Assembly: GCA_003645915.1 (NCBI GenBank)
Contig: QNDG01000005.1
Span: 1 to 12,926, forward strand
Direction of reading: 5' to 3'
Source: Candidatus Zhuqueibacterota bacterium
GTDB lineage: Bacteria > Zhuqueibacterota > QNDG01
Length of the DNA stretch: 12,926 nt
Both the position numbers and the translations under genes were made by a program. This document shows positions 1 to 6,609 of the stretch, in pieces (positions within the stretch are counted from its first letter, which is position 1; every line of letters begins with the position of its first letter). The notes beneath the pieces were generated by a model. The model was not told the origin of the DNA and ran no database searches. It saw only the letters and a list, made by a program, of their open reading frames with translations.

Positions 1-984
1 AGTGTCATACATACGCTGGTACTCTTCATTTGCCAGAGGCGTTGCCATACCTTCGGAAACATTCAGACGGGAAAGAGGCGTAGCTTTGTAAACTCCGCTG
101 GATTTGCCGTCTGTAAATCCTTTCCATCCTATTTTTTTAAGGAACGGAAACTTAAGATATGTCCACTCTTCCACATGTTCTGAGATATGTTTCAGATAAT
201 CTTCAGGTCTGAATTTAACAAATTCTTTTCCTTCGGGATCAACAACTCTGATATCTCCGTCATAAAAATTTACCTGATTGTTCTTGTCAACAAGTCCCAT
301 GTTGTAAGTGTTGTGAGTAAAGGTATCGGAAAGTATCAGGTCAACATACTCTTTGTTTTTAAGTACAATATCATTAAAAAGGGAAATTGTAAACTGCCCG
401 AACTCCACTGCCTGTCTGCCTGCTTTTAAAACTTCATCCCGCAGCTCGGGAGAAAGACGCTTTGACATTCCTCCTATAAGAGCACCGACAGGATGCACTG
501 CCTTCCCGCCGATTTTCTGGATCAACTCGTGACAGAGCCCCCGCATTCCTATTACTTTCCCGCCTATTTCCAAACCAACCTTGTGCACAACGCCGAGTAT
601 ATTTCTCTGTTCCTTAGGCGCGCCCGGGCCAAGTACAAAATCAGGCCCTCCGAGAGCATAAAAATGGGTTGTATGATCCGTAACATAAAAAATCATGTAG
701 AGAAGTTCTCTGAGCATTTTTGCTGTTTCCGGAATTGTAAGATTGTAAACAGCATCTCCGGCTTTTGCTGATGCCATAAGGTGGGCCTCCGGACATACTC
801 CGCAGATCCTTGAAGTAATTCTCGGCATCTCTTCAACAGGTCTTCCCTGGCAGAATTTTTCAAATCCTCTCAGCTCCGGAACCTGAAGAAACGCATCTTT
901 GACATCACCTTTATCATCAAGAAAAATTTCTATCTTTCCGTGTCCTTCAAGACGGGTAATTGGATCTATTGTGACTTTTTTCAT
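1..984 (-). CDS. mvhA: [NiFe] hydrogenase large subunit, MvhA-like (partial, C-terminus off the left edge)
   Basis: Catalytic subunit of a cytoplasmic [NiFe] hydrogenase, which splits or forms H2 at a Ni-Fe centre. Translation from the ATG at 984 stays open for 328 codons to the window edge. Near the N-terminus are the family signatures ITRLEGHG (about residues 9-16) and RGFEKFCQGRP. The proximal Ni-ligand motif RICGVC follows, with Cys61 and Cys64, then PEAH. The matching C-terminal DPCxxC motif and the protease-processed tail must lie beyond position 1, so activity cannot be judged fully. Family members are about 430-480 residues, so roughly a quarter is missing. The start is fixed by coupling: ATG overlaps the small-subunit stop as TGATG. 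With the 319-aa MvhG-type partner, group 3c (Mvh, which often feeds electrons to heterodisulfide reductase) is the best class. Groups 3b and 3d are less likely. The hydrogenase call is secure; the subgroup is inference. Confidence 0.92.
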   Translation of the reverse strand, partial: MKKVTIDPITRLEGHGKIEIFLDDKGDVKDAFLQVPELRGFEKFCQGRPVEEMPRITSRICGVCPEAHLMASAKAGDAVYNLTIPETAKMLRELLYMIFYVTDHTTHFYALGGPDFVLGPGAPKEQRNILGVVHKVGLEIGGKVIGMRGLCHELIQKIGGKAVHPVGALIGGMSKRLSPELRDEVLKAGRQAVEFGQFTISLFNDIVLKNKEYVDLILSDTFTHNTYNMGLVDKNNQVNFYDGDIRVVDPEGKEFVKFRPEDYLKHISEHVEEWTYLKFPFLKKIGWKGFTDGKSSGVYKATPLSRLNVSEGMATPLANEEYQRMYDT

Positions 985-1943
985 CAAATCTTTCTCCCTA
1001 TGATTGATCCGGGCAGGTTAAATCTGTAAAAAGTTCCCACAGGGTCTGGAATCTCATTAACTATTTTCTCTATTTCTTCAGGATCATTGCTGTCAACCAT
1101 TGATGCAATAGCGCCTGCAAGTTTCCCGCCTATATCATCAATGCCCTCTGCAGGACCGTAACAACCTCTGCATCCGAGATTTACCTGAGTACACAAAGCT
1201 CCGCATCCTGCGCGCGTTGCAGGGCCGTTGCAGATTATACCCTGATCCAGAAGACATTTGTCAGGGTCAATTTCTTTTACCATATGAGGTCTTACGAACT
1301 TTTTAACAACCTTATCCTCGCTTTTTTCTCTCGGGCATTCGTCACATACAGTCTTTGGATTAACACCTATAACCGCGCCTTTTGGCGGCAGATTTTCAGA
1401 TAAAACAGCCTCAAGCACATTCCATATCTGATCCGCTACAGGCGGGCATCCGGGCATTCTGTAATCAATATCAACAACCTGATCAAGAGTTCTCACATAA
1501 GAAAAAAGCTCTGGCAGGGATAAATCGCCGTTCTTTGTTTTAGTGACGGATTTCGGCTCTGTTTTGCTTTTATTATCATTTGAAGGAGCCTGATGATAAA
1601 CGTAATCAATTATACCCCTTTTGGTGGTCAGGTTGCCAAGTCCCGGAATACACCCTTCTGTTGCGCATGACCCGAATGCAACAAGGATTTTTGATTTTTT
1701 GCGGAGGAGCCTGGCCATATGCAGGTTTTCATCATTTCTTATTGCACCGTTAAAAAGGCAGACATCTATCTCTCCGTTTGCCATCTCCTCAACATCTTTG
1801 TATTTTGTATCCATAATACAGGGACAAAATACAATGTCTGCCGCCTTGTCAACTTCAATTATCTTTTCTCTGATATCAAGGAATGCAATTTCACAGCCTC
1901 CGCAGCTCGCTGCCCAGTACACTGCCAATTTTGGTTTACTCAT
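984..1943 (-). CDS. mvhG: [NiFe] hydrogenase small subunit, MvhG-like (F420-nonreducing type)
   Basis: Electron-transfer subunit that carries the FeS clusters linking the Ni-Fe site to downstream acceptors. It has 319 residues. The proximal [4Fe4S] ligands are visible: SCGGCE (Cys14, Cys17), GSCATEGC (Cys93) and MPGCPP (Cys166). A Cys-rich C-terminal half follows: CDECPREK (Cys200, Cys203), then Cys230, Cys238, Cys247, Cys251, and CRGCYG (Cys258, Cys261). This is enough for two further clusters and typical of MvhG. HoxY of group 3d (about 180-200 aa) lacks this extension. There is no Tat signal or membrane anchor, so the enzyme is cytoplasmic. ATG at 1943 is preceded by GGGAG seven bases upstream. 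It is the first gene of a minus-strand operon and its stop overlaps the large-subunit start by one base. No mvhD or hdr gene lies upstream; any partners would be past position 1 or elsewhere. Confidence 0.92.
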   Translation of the reverse strand: MSKPKLAVYWAASCGGCEIAFLDIREKIIEVDKAADIVFCPCIMDTKYKDVEEMANGEIDVCLFNGAIRNDENLHMARLLRKKSKILVAFGSCATEGCIPGLGNLTTKRGIIDYVYHQAPSNDNKSKTEPKSVTKTKNGDLSLPELFSYVRTLDQVVDIDYRMPGCPPVADQIWNVLEAVLSENLPPKGAVIGVNPKTVCDECPREKSEDKVVKKFVRPHMVKEIDPDKCLLDQGIICNGPATRAGCGALCTQVNLGCRGCYGPAEGIDDIGGKLAGAIASMVDSNDPEEIEKIVNEIPDPVGTFYRFNLPGSIIGRKI

Positions 1944-2058
1944 ACAAGTTCTCCCTGAGAAAGGATAGAAAAATTCATTACCAAATCAGATCTGAAATTT
2001 CCGACAGTCGTAATATTTATAACCAACCGAACAAATAATTATTAAACAAGGATATTTC

Positions 2059-2098
2059 AAAATAATAAAAAATCCGAACCTTAAATTAAAGACTCGGA
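2059..2098 (-). terminator. Intrinsic terminator or attenuator in the hydrogenase leader
   Basis: Read on the minus strand, TCCGAGTCTT pairs with AAGGTTCGGA across a TAATTT loop. All 10 positions pair, with two G-U wobbles, and the stem is followed directly by a T-rich tail (TTTTTTATTATTTT). On the plus strand the same two positions would be A-C mismatches and there is no U-tract, so the element is directional. It lies 115 bases upstream of the small-subunit ATG and no established gene ends just before it. It is therefore either a leader attenuator or the end of a small RNA or mini-gene. Confidence 0.75.
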
Positions 2099-2185
2099 CG
2101 CTTTAAATAATAAAACAATTTCCGTATGAGACCAGTAGGAGAAAAAAGCCAGAAGAAATCATTCAGTAAGAGCAGGTACCCTATT

Positions 2186-2269
2186 TCAACAATTTGTATC
2201 TTTTTCTGTAAACCCGTTAAGAGCAACATATAAGATTCTCAATGTGTATTGGAGTGAAATTTCTCTCAT
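2186..2269 (-). CDS. Possible 27-codon leader or small-protein ORF
   Basis: A short ORF from ATG 2269 to TGA 2186 lies between the candidate minus-strand promoter and the intrinsic terminator at 2059-2098. Its product would be a 27-residue peptide starting MREISLQYTL and ending in KDTNC. Upstream is only a weak purine stretch (GGAAAAG touching the ATG), so initiation is doubtful. It is not enriched in one amino acid, unlike classical biosynthetic leader peptides. Its position alone makes it worth listing; it may be chance. Confidence 0.2.
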   Translation of the reverse strand: MREISLQYTLRILYVALNGFTEKDTNC

Positions 2270-2338
2270 CTTTTCCGAACCTATAAATTTAATCAAAATT
2301 TGTCAATTCATTTTTGCTTAATATATTTCTTAATTTTT

Positions 2339-2353
2339 CTAATAATTAATTAG
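2339..2353 (+). promoter_or_regulatory. Candidate LysR-type operator (CTAAT-N5-ATTAG)
   Basis: A perfect 15-bp dyad, CTAATAATTAATTAG, contains the T-N11-A spacing typical of LysR-family boxes. It is centred about 55 bp upstream of the likely start of the regulator's own transcript and 12 bp before its -35 box. This is a usual place for an autoregulatory and divergent-gene site. The local sequence is very AT-rich, so a chance palindrome is possible. Confidence 0.4.
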
Positions 2354-2365
2354 TTTAATAATTAC

Positions 2366-2394
2366 TTGACATTCAATTTATTATCTATTACATT
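2366..2394 (+). promoter_or_regulatory. Sigma70-type promoter of the LysR regulator
   Basis: A consensus -35 box TTGACA (2366-2371) is followed by a 17-base spacer and a -10-like TACATT (2389-2394, 4 of 6 matches). Transcription would begin near 2401, giving a leader of about 37 bases. GGGAG at 2428-2432 then lies five bases before the ATG. Confidence 0.6.
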
Positions 2395-2437
2395 GTTTAC
2401 ACATCAATTCCACCAATCTCAATAATCGGGAGATACT

Positions 2438-3328
2438 ATGGAAATACAGCAACTTAGAGGGTTTTATTACAGTGCAAAACTTGGAAGTCTTACCAAAGCT
2501 GCAGATAAAATGTCAATTACACAGTCTGCAGTAAGCCAGCAGATAAAATCTCTTGAAGATGAGCTGGGAGTAAAACTTTTTAACAGATACGGCCCTAAAA
2601 AAGATCTTACACCTGACGGAGAAATATTTCTTGACATTATTGCACCTCTTATTCAGGAAATTGACTCTTTAAAAATCACCTTTGAAGACGTTAAAGGAAG
2701 TCAGAGGGGGGTTTTAACAATTGCTGCCACGACCTTTATGATAATGAGTCATCTTCCTGTGATCATTAAAAAATTTACGCAGCTTTATCCTTCTGTAAGA
2801 CTCACAATCCTTGAAAGACGCTGGAGTGAAATATTAAATCTGGCAAATTCCGGTGACATAGATTTCGGCATTACCCCTGACAGGGAAAAACATGCCAATC
2901 TTGATTCTTATAAACTTGAGCCCATAGAAAGAGTTCTTATTACAACACCTGAGCATCCCCTTGCCAAACTTGAAAGAGTATCAATCTATGATATCGCAAA
3001 ATATCCTATTGTCACATACGAAAAAGGCCTGGTTACCAGAAGAGAATTTGATCAGGTTTTTAAAAATTACAACCTGGAACCTGATGTTATTATGGAAGCA
3101 ACAAACGCAGAAACAATAAAACGGTATGTGGAAATCGGAATCGGTATTGCAGTTATACCCCAGAGCGCACTTTCTACATCACCTACTCACTTTGTAAAGG
3201 TAATACCTGTAAGTGAGTATTTCGGTACAAGCTGTTACTGCGTTGTTTTAAGAAAAGGTAAACATGTTACCCAGTGGAGTAAAAACTTTTTGAGTTTACT
3301 TAATCCTAAGTTTGAGAACATGTCTTAA
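2438..3328 (+). CDS. LysR-family transcriptional regulator, CysB-like
   Basis: A 296-residue DNA-binding regulator. The N-terminal winged helix-turn-helix covers about residues 1-60, with the recognition region SLTKAADKMSITQSAVSQQI and the usual LGVKLFNR. The two-lobed effector domain runs from about residue 91 to 290. Its segments YPIVTYEKG (189-197), VIMEATNAETIKRYVEIG (217-234) and IGIAVIPQSAL (235-245) strongly recall CysB/Cbl, which sense sulfur-assimilation intermediates such as N-acetylserine. The actual ligand here is unknown. ATG is well supported by GGGAG five bases upstream. It is transcribed away from the hydrogenase operon, the classical layout of a LysR regulator and its target, so control of the hydrogenase genes and autoregulation are likely inferences. 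Family assignment is firm; CysB-clade and target are moderate. Confidence 0.9.
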   Translation: MEIQQLRGFYYSAKLGSLTKAADKMSITQSAVSQQIKSLEDELGVKLFNRYGPKKDLTPDGEIFLDIIAPLIQEIDSLKITFEDVKGSQRGVLTIAATTFMIMSHLPVIIKKFTQLYPSVRLTILERRWSEILNLANSGDIDFGITPDREKHANLDSYKLEPIERVLITTPEHPLAKLERVSIYDIAKYPIVTYEKGLVTRREFDQVFKNYNLEPDVIMEATNAETIKRYVEIGIGIAVIPQSALSTSPTHFVKVIPVSEYFGTSCYCVVLRKGKHVTQWSKNFLSLLNPKFENMS

Positions 3329-3358
3329 AATATTTACAGGGATAACCTGTAAATATTT
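3328..3358 (+). terminator. Perfect 13-bp hairpin after the LysR gene
   Basis: AAATATTTACAGG and CCTGTAAATATTT form a perfect stem around a GATAA loop, beginning within the stop codon of the regulator. The stem is AT-rich and lacks a continuous U-run; the tail is AATCTTATTCATTTC. Termination may be inefficient, or the hairpin may protect the 3' end. It separates the regulator from the next gene pair. Confidence 0.5.
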
Positions 3359-3404
3359 AATCTTATTCATTTCATTTAAACTTTAAAGGTCTGAACTTGT
3401 CTTT

Positions 3405-3845
3405 ATGAAGCGGTTTTTATACATCTTAATTTCTATAGTTGTTTTAACAGGGCTTGCAATATACAATTATAATGCACATCCATGGATTGATGTTGCCCAA
3501 TGCATGAATGATCCGGAAAATTATGACGGAAAGATTGTTGAAAAATTCAGGGAACCGATGATCGGGAAAATTTTAAATGACGGATTTATATTAAAACAGA
3601 AGCACGGTCAGTCCATACGGGTCTATGCTGATACTTCAGGGCTTAAAACCGGTGAATATCTCGGACTTACTGCCCGCTTTCATAAAGAGGGATATCTGGA
3701 AGCTGTAAAAATCAAAGTATCCAAATACCGAAGATATAAGATATGGCTTTCTGTTATCCCGGTATTTTTTGTTTTGTTTTTGTTGATTTTTAATTTGAAA
3801 TTCAACTGGAAAAAATTTTACTTTGAGTTAAAAAACAATGCCTGA
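3405..3845 (+). CDS. Small membrane protein with a predicted OB-fold-like core
   Basis: I do not recognise this 146-residue protein as a named family. It has a hydrophobic segment at about residues 4-20, which could be a membrane anchor or uncleaved signal. A soluble region follows at about 28-105, then a second hydrophobic segment at about 112-131 and a basic, aromatic tail. The soluble region reads as alternating beta strands: GKIVEKFREPMIGKILNDGF, ILKQKHGQSIRVYAD, GEYLGLTARFHKEGYLEAVKI. That pattern resembles small OB-like beta barrels such as CcmE-type domains. A CcmE haem-binding histidine motif was not identified. With both ends in the membrane, the core would probably face the periplasm. 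ATG 3405 is the only credible start, but its Shine-Dalgarno (AAAGG) is about 15 bases away and weak. It overlaps the next gene by 8 nt, so the two are probably functionally linked. Confidence 0.6.
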   Translation: MKRFLYILISIVVLTGLAIYNYNAHPWIDVAQCMNDPENYDGKIVEKFREPMIGKILNDGFILKQKHGQSIRVYADTSGLKTGEYLGLTARFHKEGYLEAVKIKVSKYRRYKIWLSVIPVFFVLFLLIFNLKFNWKKFYFELKNNA

Positions 3846-4311
3846 TCTCATTACACATTCGATATTCAATCATATTGTAAGAAGATTCTATGATATCAAG
3901 AAAAACCACAGCCCGTTTTCCGGTGTTATAATCTTTTTCTATCTTGGAACAATACTGCCTGATATTCTTACAAGACCGGTTTATATTATTTTTCCGGAAA
4001 CTCATGACTATATAATTTTTCTTCATACACCAATAGCAATATTCTTTTTTTCTCTTCTGCTTGTTCAATTCCTCAGCGATAACATAAGAAAAGCTGCTTT
4101 TATAAACATAATTGCAGGATCATATCTTCATTTTATTCTTGATTCTTTACAGAAACAGGTAACAGGCAACAATTTCTGGCTTTTCCCGTTTTCATGGCAC
4201 AACTTCGGATACGGTCTGTTCTGGGCAAGCCAGTACCTTGGTTTTCTCCCTGTAACAATTTTTATTTTGATTGTATTGGAGCTGTTTCTCCGTTTTATAA
4301 AAAGAATATAA
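3838..4311 (+). CDS. Membrane-bound metal-dependent hydrolase, YdjM/DUF457-like
   Basis: A 157-residue integral membrane protein with hydrophobic stretches at about residues 28-52, 58-79, 86-103 and 133-153. It keeps the pattern of the YdjM/DUF457 group: an early histidine (DLITH, His7), a LPD motif (40-42), a central HTP (His63) and GSYLHFILD with His98 and Asp102. An aromatic WLFPFSW segment follows. These His/Asp residues are the presumed metal ligands. The substrate of the family is not firmly established. Its start ATGCCTGA overlaps the stop of the preceding gene, and with no strong Shine-Dalgarno of its own it is probably translated by coupling. A weak GGG-ATT-CCC structure followed by TTTTTT at about 4331-4365 could end the transcript. 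Family assignment rests on motif spacing only and is moderate. Confidence 0.6.
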   Translation: MPDLITHSIFNHIVRRFYDIKKNHSPFSGVIIFFYLGTILPDILTRPVYIIFPETHDYIIFLHTPIAIFFFSLLLVQFLSDNIRKAAFINIIAGSYLHFILDSLQKQVTGNNFWLFPFSWHNFGYGLFWASQYLGFLPVTIFILIVLELFLRFIKRI

Positions 4312-4542
4312 CTGAATCGCATTTCCTGGCCGGGATTCCCTGATGCCGGTAAAATATTTTTTCTTTATCATTGTGCGCGTTGCGAGAGCAGACACGTCCG
4401 TCAAAAACCAGGTTTCATGGGTTTGCCGGGTGATGTAATGTTGTTAAGTATTATAAAATTCCATAAAAGTGTACAAAGGCCGGACACGGTTACACGAATT
4501 TGAAATAAATCAGAGCAGTTTTTTGGAAATTGGCAAAAACGT

Positions 4543-4570
4543 TTTATCCTTTATCCTTTATCCTTTTTCC
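4543..4570 (+). repeat. TTTATCC heptamer tandem repeat
   Basis: Three exact copies of TTTATCC (4543-4549, 4550-4556, 4557-4563) are followed by a one-base variant TTTTTCC (4564-4570) and then more pyrimidine-rich sequence (TTGCCTTTCC). It is a short tandem array in non-coding DNA, prone to length change by slippage. Confidence 0.8.
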
Positions 4571-4616
4571 TTGCCTTTCCTTTACGTTCGCTGCGTGCGT
4601 TGCGGGACATAGACAT

Positions 4617-4663
4617 AAAAACCTGCTAATTCTTTCTATGAAGAAGAAACAATCATATGCAGG
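4617..4663 (-). terminator. Weak terminator candidate after the GAF-GAF phosphatase
   Basis: On the minus strand CCTGC (4663-4659) can pair with GCAGG (4626-4622), which is followed by TTTTT (4621-4617). The intervening 32 bases contain a minor TTTCT/AGAAA stem. It sits just past the stop at 4685, the right place for a terminator, but the main stem is only 5 bp. Confidence 0.3.
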
Positions 4664-4684
4664 CCCTGCTACTGCTACATTTTT

Positions 4685-6400
4685 TTATTTAACCAGCCTT
4701 CCGGCAATTACTAAAGTGATATCATCAGCCTGCACATCTCCATACTGAAAATCTTTTACTTTTTGGACTATTATTTCCAGAAGCTGGCTGCTGGTTTTAT
4801 TTTTGTTTTTCAGAATAAGATCTTTTAATCTGTTCTCTCCGAACTCATGCTCTTCCGCGTCCATTGCTTCCGTAATACCATCGGTGAACATTATTACTTT
4901 ATCACCGGGCTTAAATTCCACTTCCCCCTGATTGTATTCAATATTCTCCATCATGCCAAGGACAATACCCCCTTCTGTTAATTCTGTCACATCGCCGGAA
5001 CTGCTTAATTTATACGGAGGATTATGCCCTGCATTGCAATATGTTAATAAATTCTTTTCCATATCAATAACACAAAAAAAGAATGTAACAAATTTATCCA
5101 TTGCAGTATTTTTATAAATTAACCTGTTAATTCTTCCTGTCATATCCGCAACATCTTTAATTTCATGAACAAGAACATTCAGGCTTGCCTGAAGATTAGC
5201 CATAAGCAAAGCAGCTCCCGCTCCCTTTCCTACAACGTCTGCAATTGCAACTGCCCACCTGTTTTCTCCCAGCGGGATTACATCATAGTAATCTCCCCCG
5301 ACTTCGCGGCTTGGAATATTTACAGCAGCAAACTCACAAAATTTATTACCCGGTAAATCTGACGGTAAAAGTGCCTGCTGCATAGTTCTCGCCAGTTTTA
5401 GCTCTTCCTCCATTCTCTGTTTTTCCAGAGTCTCATTAAAAAGCCTTAAGTTTTCAAGGGAAGCTGCCGCCTGATTTCCGAGAATCTTGACAAAATCAAT
5501 ATCATTAGCATTAAATTCATTTTTATTTGTTTTTGGCCCAAGAGCAATAATTCCCACACTCTCCTCCTGCAGACGCATTGGAACTAAAAGCTGGAATCCG
5601 GCAGCCTTTATTTCCTGCCACTCCTTTTCAGGGCCTATTGATACAGGAGAAACCAGTGGTGGGATATCAAGTTTTTTAAATACTTCCGAAGACAAACCTT
5701 TGCATGTCACAAGATTAAAGCTCCCTTTTTCCTTGAAAAATATGGCGCATTTATTAACCATAAGCTGTCCCATAATTGCAAATGCCACGATACTGCCAAT
5801 TTTATTTCTGTCCAAAGTAGCTGTCATCTCCTGACTGATATCAAAGATATCACTTAGCTGCTGAACTTTATGATCAAGATTTCTGTTTACCTGTTTTATC
5901 TTCTCAACATTAATTCCATTGGAAACTGCTGTTGCAGCAATATTTGACAGGGAGTTCAAAAACTCCAGTTCGCTGTCTAAGAACTTTCTGTTTCCGACCT
6001 TGGCTCCGTATCCTACAAAACCTATCAGATTGCTTCCAGTGTTAAGCGGCAAAATAATTTTAATACCAAATGTCCTGAAAAAATCCACCCACTCTGCATC
6101 ACTGTCAATTTCTTTAATTAATTTTGCAGAAATAGGGGGATCAACAATTCTGATACATTTTCCCTTTAAAGCTCTGTCTAAACCTTTTATCTCTTCAATA
6201 CAATAAATATTTGATTCGTCTTTCTGAAGAAGCACAACACCCTTATTTATCAGAAGATGCCCCATTGGTATTCTGAGAATATTTTCTATTATTGCTTGGA
6301 TGCTGAGGGAGGATGTGATGGTTCTGCTTATCTCAAAAAGAGCGGAAAGCTCCAGCAGTTTTTCGTCAAGGCTGTTATCATTTTCATTAGCAAAAGTCAT
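4685..6400 (-). CDS. Soluble PP2C/SpoIIE-family phosphatase with two GAF domains (RsbU-like)
   Basis: A cytoplasmic serine phosphatase, probably acting on the phosphorylated STAS antagonist encoded nearby. Residue numbers count from a TTG two codons upstream. GAF 1 spans about 15-165, GAF 2 about 185-325, and a short coiled linker (EKQRMEEELKLARTMQQALL) leads to the SpoIIE domain at about 360-573. Metal-centre motifs are intact: REVGGDYYD (Asp372), IADVVGKG (Asp390), CNAGHNPP (457-464), FTDGITEA (Asp509) and ADD (Asp561, Asp562). GAF domains usually bind small ligands or cofactors, so each may be a separate input; the ligands are unknown. ATG 6400 is preferred (571 aa) because AGG at 6409-6407 lies seven bases from it and is too close to the TTG at 6406. 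A separate promoter is plausible: TTGTCT (6463-6458) and TATACT (6438-6433), with a long 19-base spacer. Confidence 0.88.
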   Translation of the reverse strand: MTFANENDNSLDEKLLELSALFEISRTITSSLSIQAIIENILRIPMGHLLINKGVVLLQKDESNIYCIEEIKGLDRALKGKCIRIVDPPISAKLIKEIDSDAEWVDFFRTFGIKIILPLNTGSNLIGFVGYGAKVGNRKFLDSELEFLNSLSNIAATAVSNGINVEKIKQVNRNLDHKVQQLSDIFDISQEMTATLDRNKIGSIVAFAIMGQLMVNKCAIFFKEKGSFNLVTCKGLSSEVFKKLDIPPLVSPVSIGPEKEWQEIKAAGFQLLVPMRLQEESVGIIALGPKTNKNEFNANDIDFVKILGNQAAASLENLRLFNETLEKQRMEEELKLARTMQQALLPSDLPGNKFCEFAAVNIPSREVGGDYYDVIPLGENRWAVAIADVVGKGAGAALLMANLQASLNVLVHEIKDVADMTGRINRLIYKNTAMDKFVTFFFCVIDMEKNLLTYCNAGHNPPYKLSSSGDVTELTEGGIVLGMMENIEYNQGEVEFKPGDKVIMFTDGITEAMDAEEHEFGENRLKDLILKNKNKTSSQLLEIIVQKVKDFQYGDVQADDITLVIAGRLVK

Positions 6401-6609
6401 AATCAAACCTATCTATATAAATTGCAATGCACAGTATATTCTTTATTGAAAAAAATCAGACAAAATTTCTTATAAATCAACTTAACTGTTAATAAAGCTT
6501 CTTTTAACTGGATTCGGGATGAATTGTGATAAACATAAAATATATTTCAGAAATTAAAAATATCCATTTGTAAAAATTATTAAGTTTCAACGAAAAAGAC
6601 TTCAGTATT

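Larger units (their letters stand above)
1944..2437. other. Divergent intergenic region between hydrogenase operon and LysR regulator
   Basis: About 490 AT-rich bases separate two divergent transcription units. On the plus strand this region holds the regulator's promoter (2366-2394) and a LysR-type dyad (2339-2353). On the minus strand it holds an intrinsic terminator (2059-2098) and a 27-codon ORF (2186-2269). A possible minus-strand promoter has TTGACA at 2306-2301 and TATAGG at 2285-2280, but the spacer is only 15 bases, so it is weak. A second TATAAA-like -10 (about 2010-2020, minus) lacks a good -35 and could be activator-dependent. No sigma54-type GG/GC element was seen. Which of these starts the hydrogenase message cannot be decided by eye. 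Confidence 0.6.
4312..4684. other. Gene-free spacer with repeat-like DNA
   Basis: About 370 bases between convergent units with no convincing gene. From left to right there is a weak terminator-like GC-rich segment followed by TTTTTT (about 4331-4365) and a GCGTTGCG-containing segment (about 4374-4400). Next come a stretch ending in GGTTACACGAATTTG (about 4490-4502), a TTTATCC tandem array (4543-4570), a second GCGTTGCG-containing segment (about 4590-4615) and a possible minus-strand terminator (4617-4663). The CACGGTTACACGAATTT style resembles interspersed intergenic repeats I associate with environmental genomes; this is an impression, not a search result. Confidence 0.5.

Noticed and set aside
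187..771. Two plus-strand reading frames opposite the hydrogenase large subunit
   Set aside because: They are antisense to a clear hydrogenase coding region with intact motifs, have no family features, and lack ribosome sites.
1621..1968. Plus-strand reading frames opposite the hydrogenase small subunit
   Set aside because: Antisense shadows of a well-supported gene with conserved cysteine motifs.
2280..2306. Firm sigma70 promoter for the hydrogenase operon
   Set aside because: TTGACA is perfect, but the only -10-like box is 15 bases away with a poor match; kept only as a weak candidate.
3802..4404. Minus-strand reading frames opposite the OB-like/hydrolase pair
   Set aside because: Composition is Lys/Asn/Tyr-rich nonsense antisense to frames with hydrolase motifs; no plausible ribosome sites.
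4543..4570. CRISPR-like or iteron array
   Set aside because: Units are only 7 bp, directly abutting, with no spacers and no replication genes nearby; it is a simple tandem repeat.
4530..4748. 72-residue plus-strand frame in the spacer, with a hydrophobic start resembling a lipoprotein signal
   Set aside because: Its N-terminal part is the TTTATCC repeat translated, it lacks an ATG with a Shine-Dalgarno, and it runs into the opposite-strand phosphatase gene.
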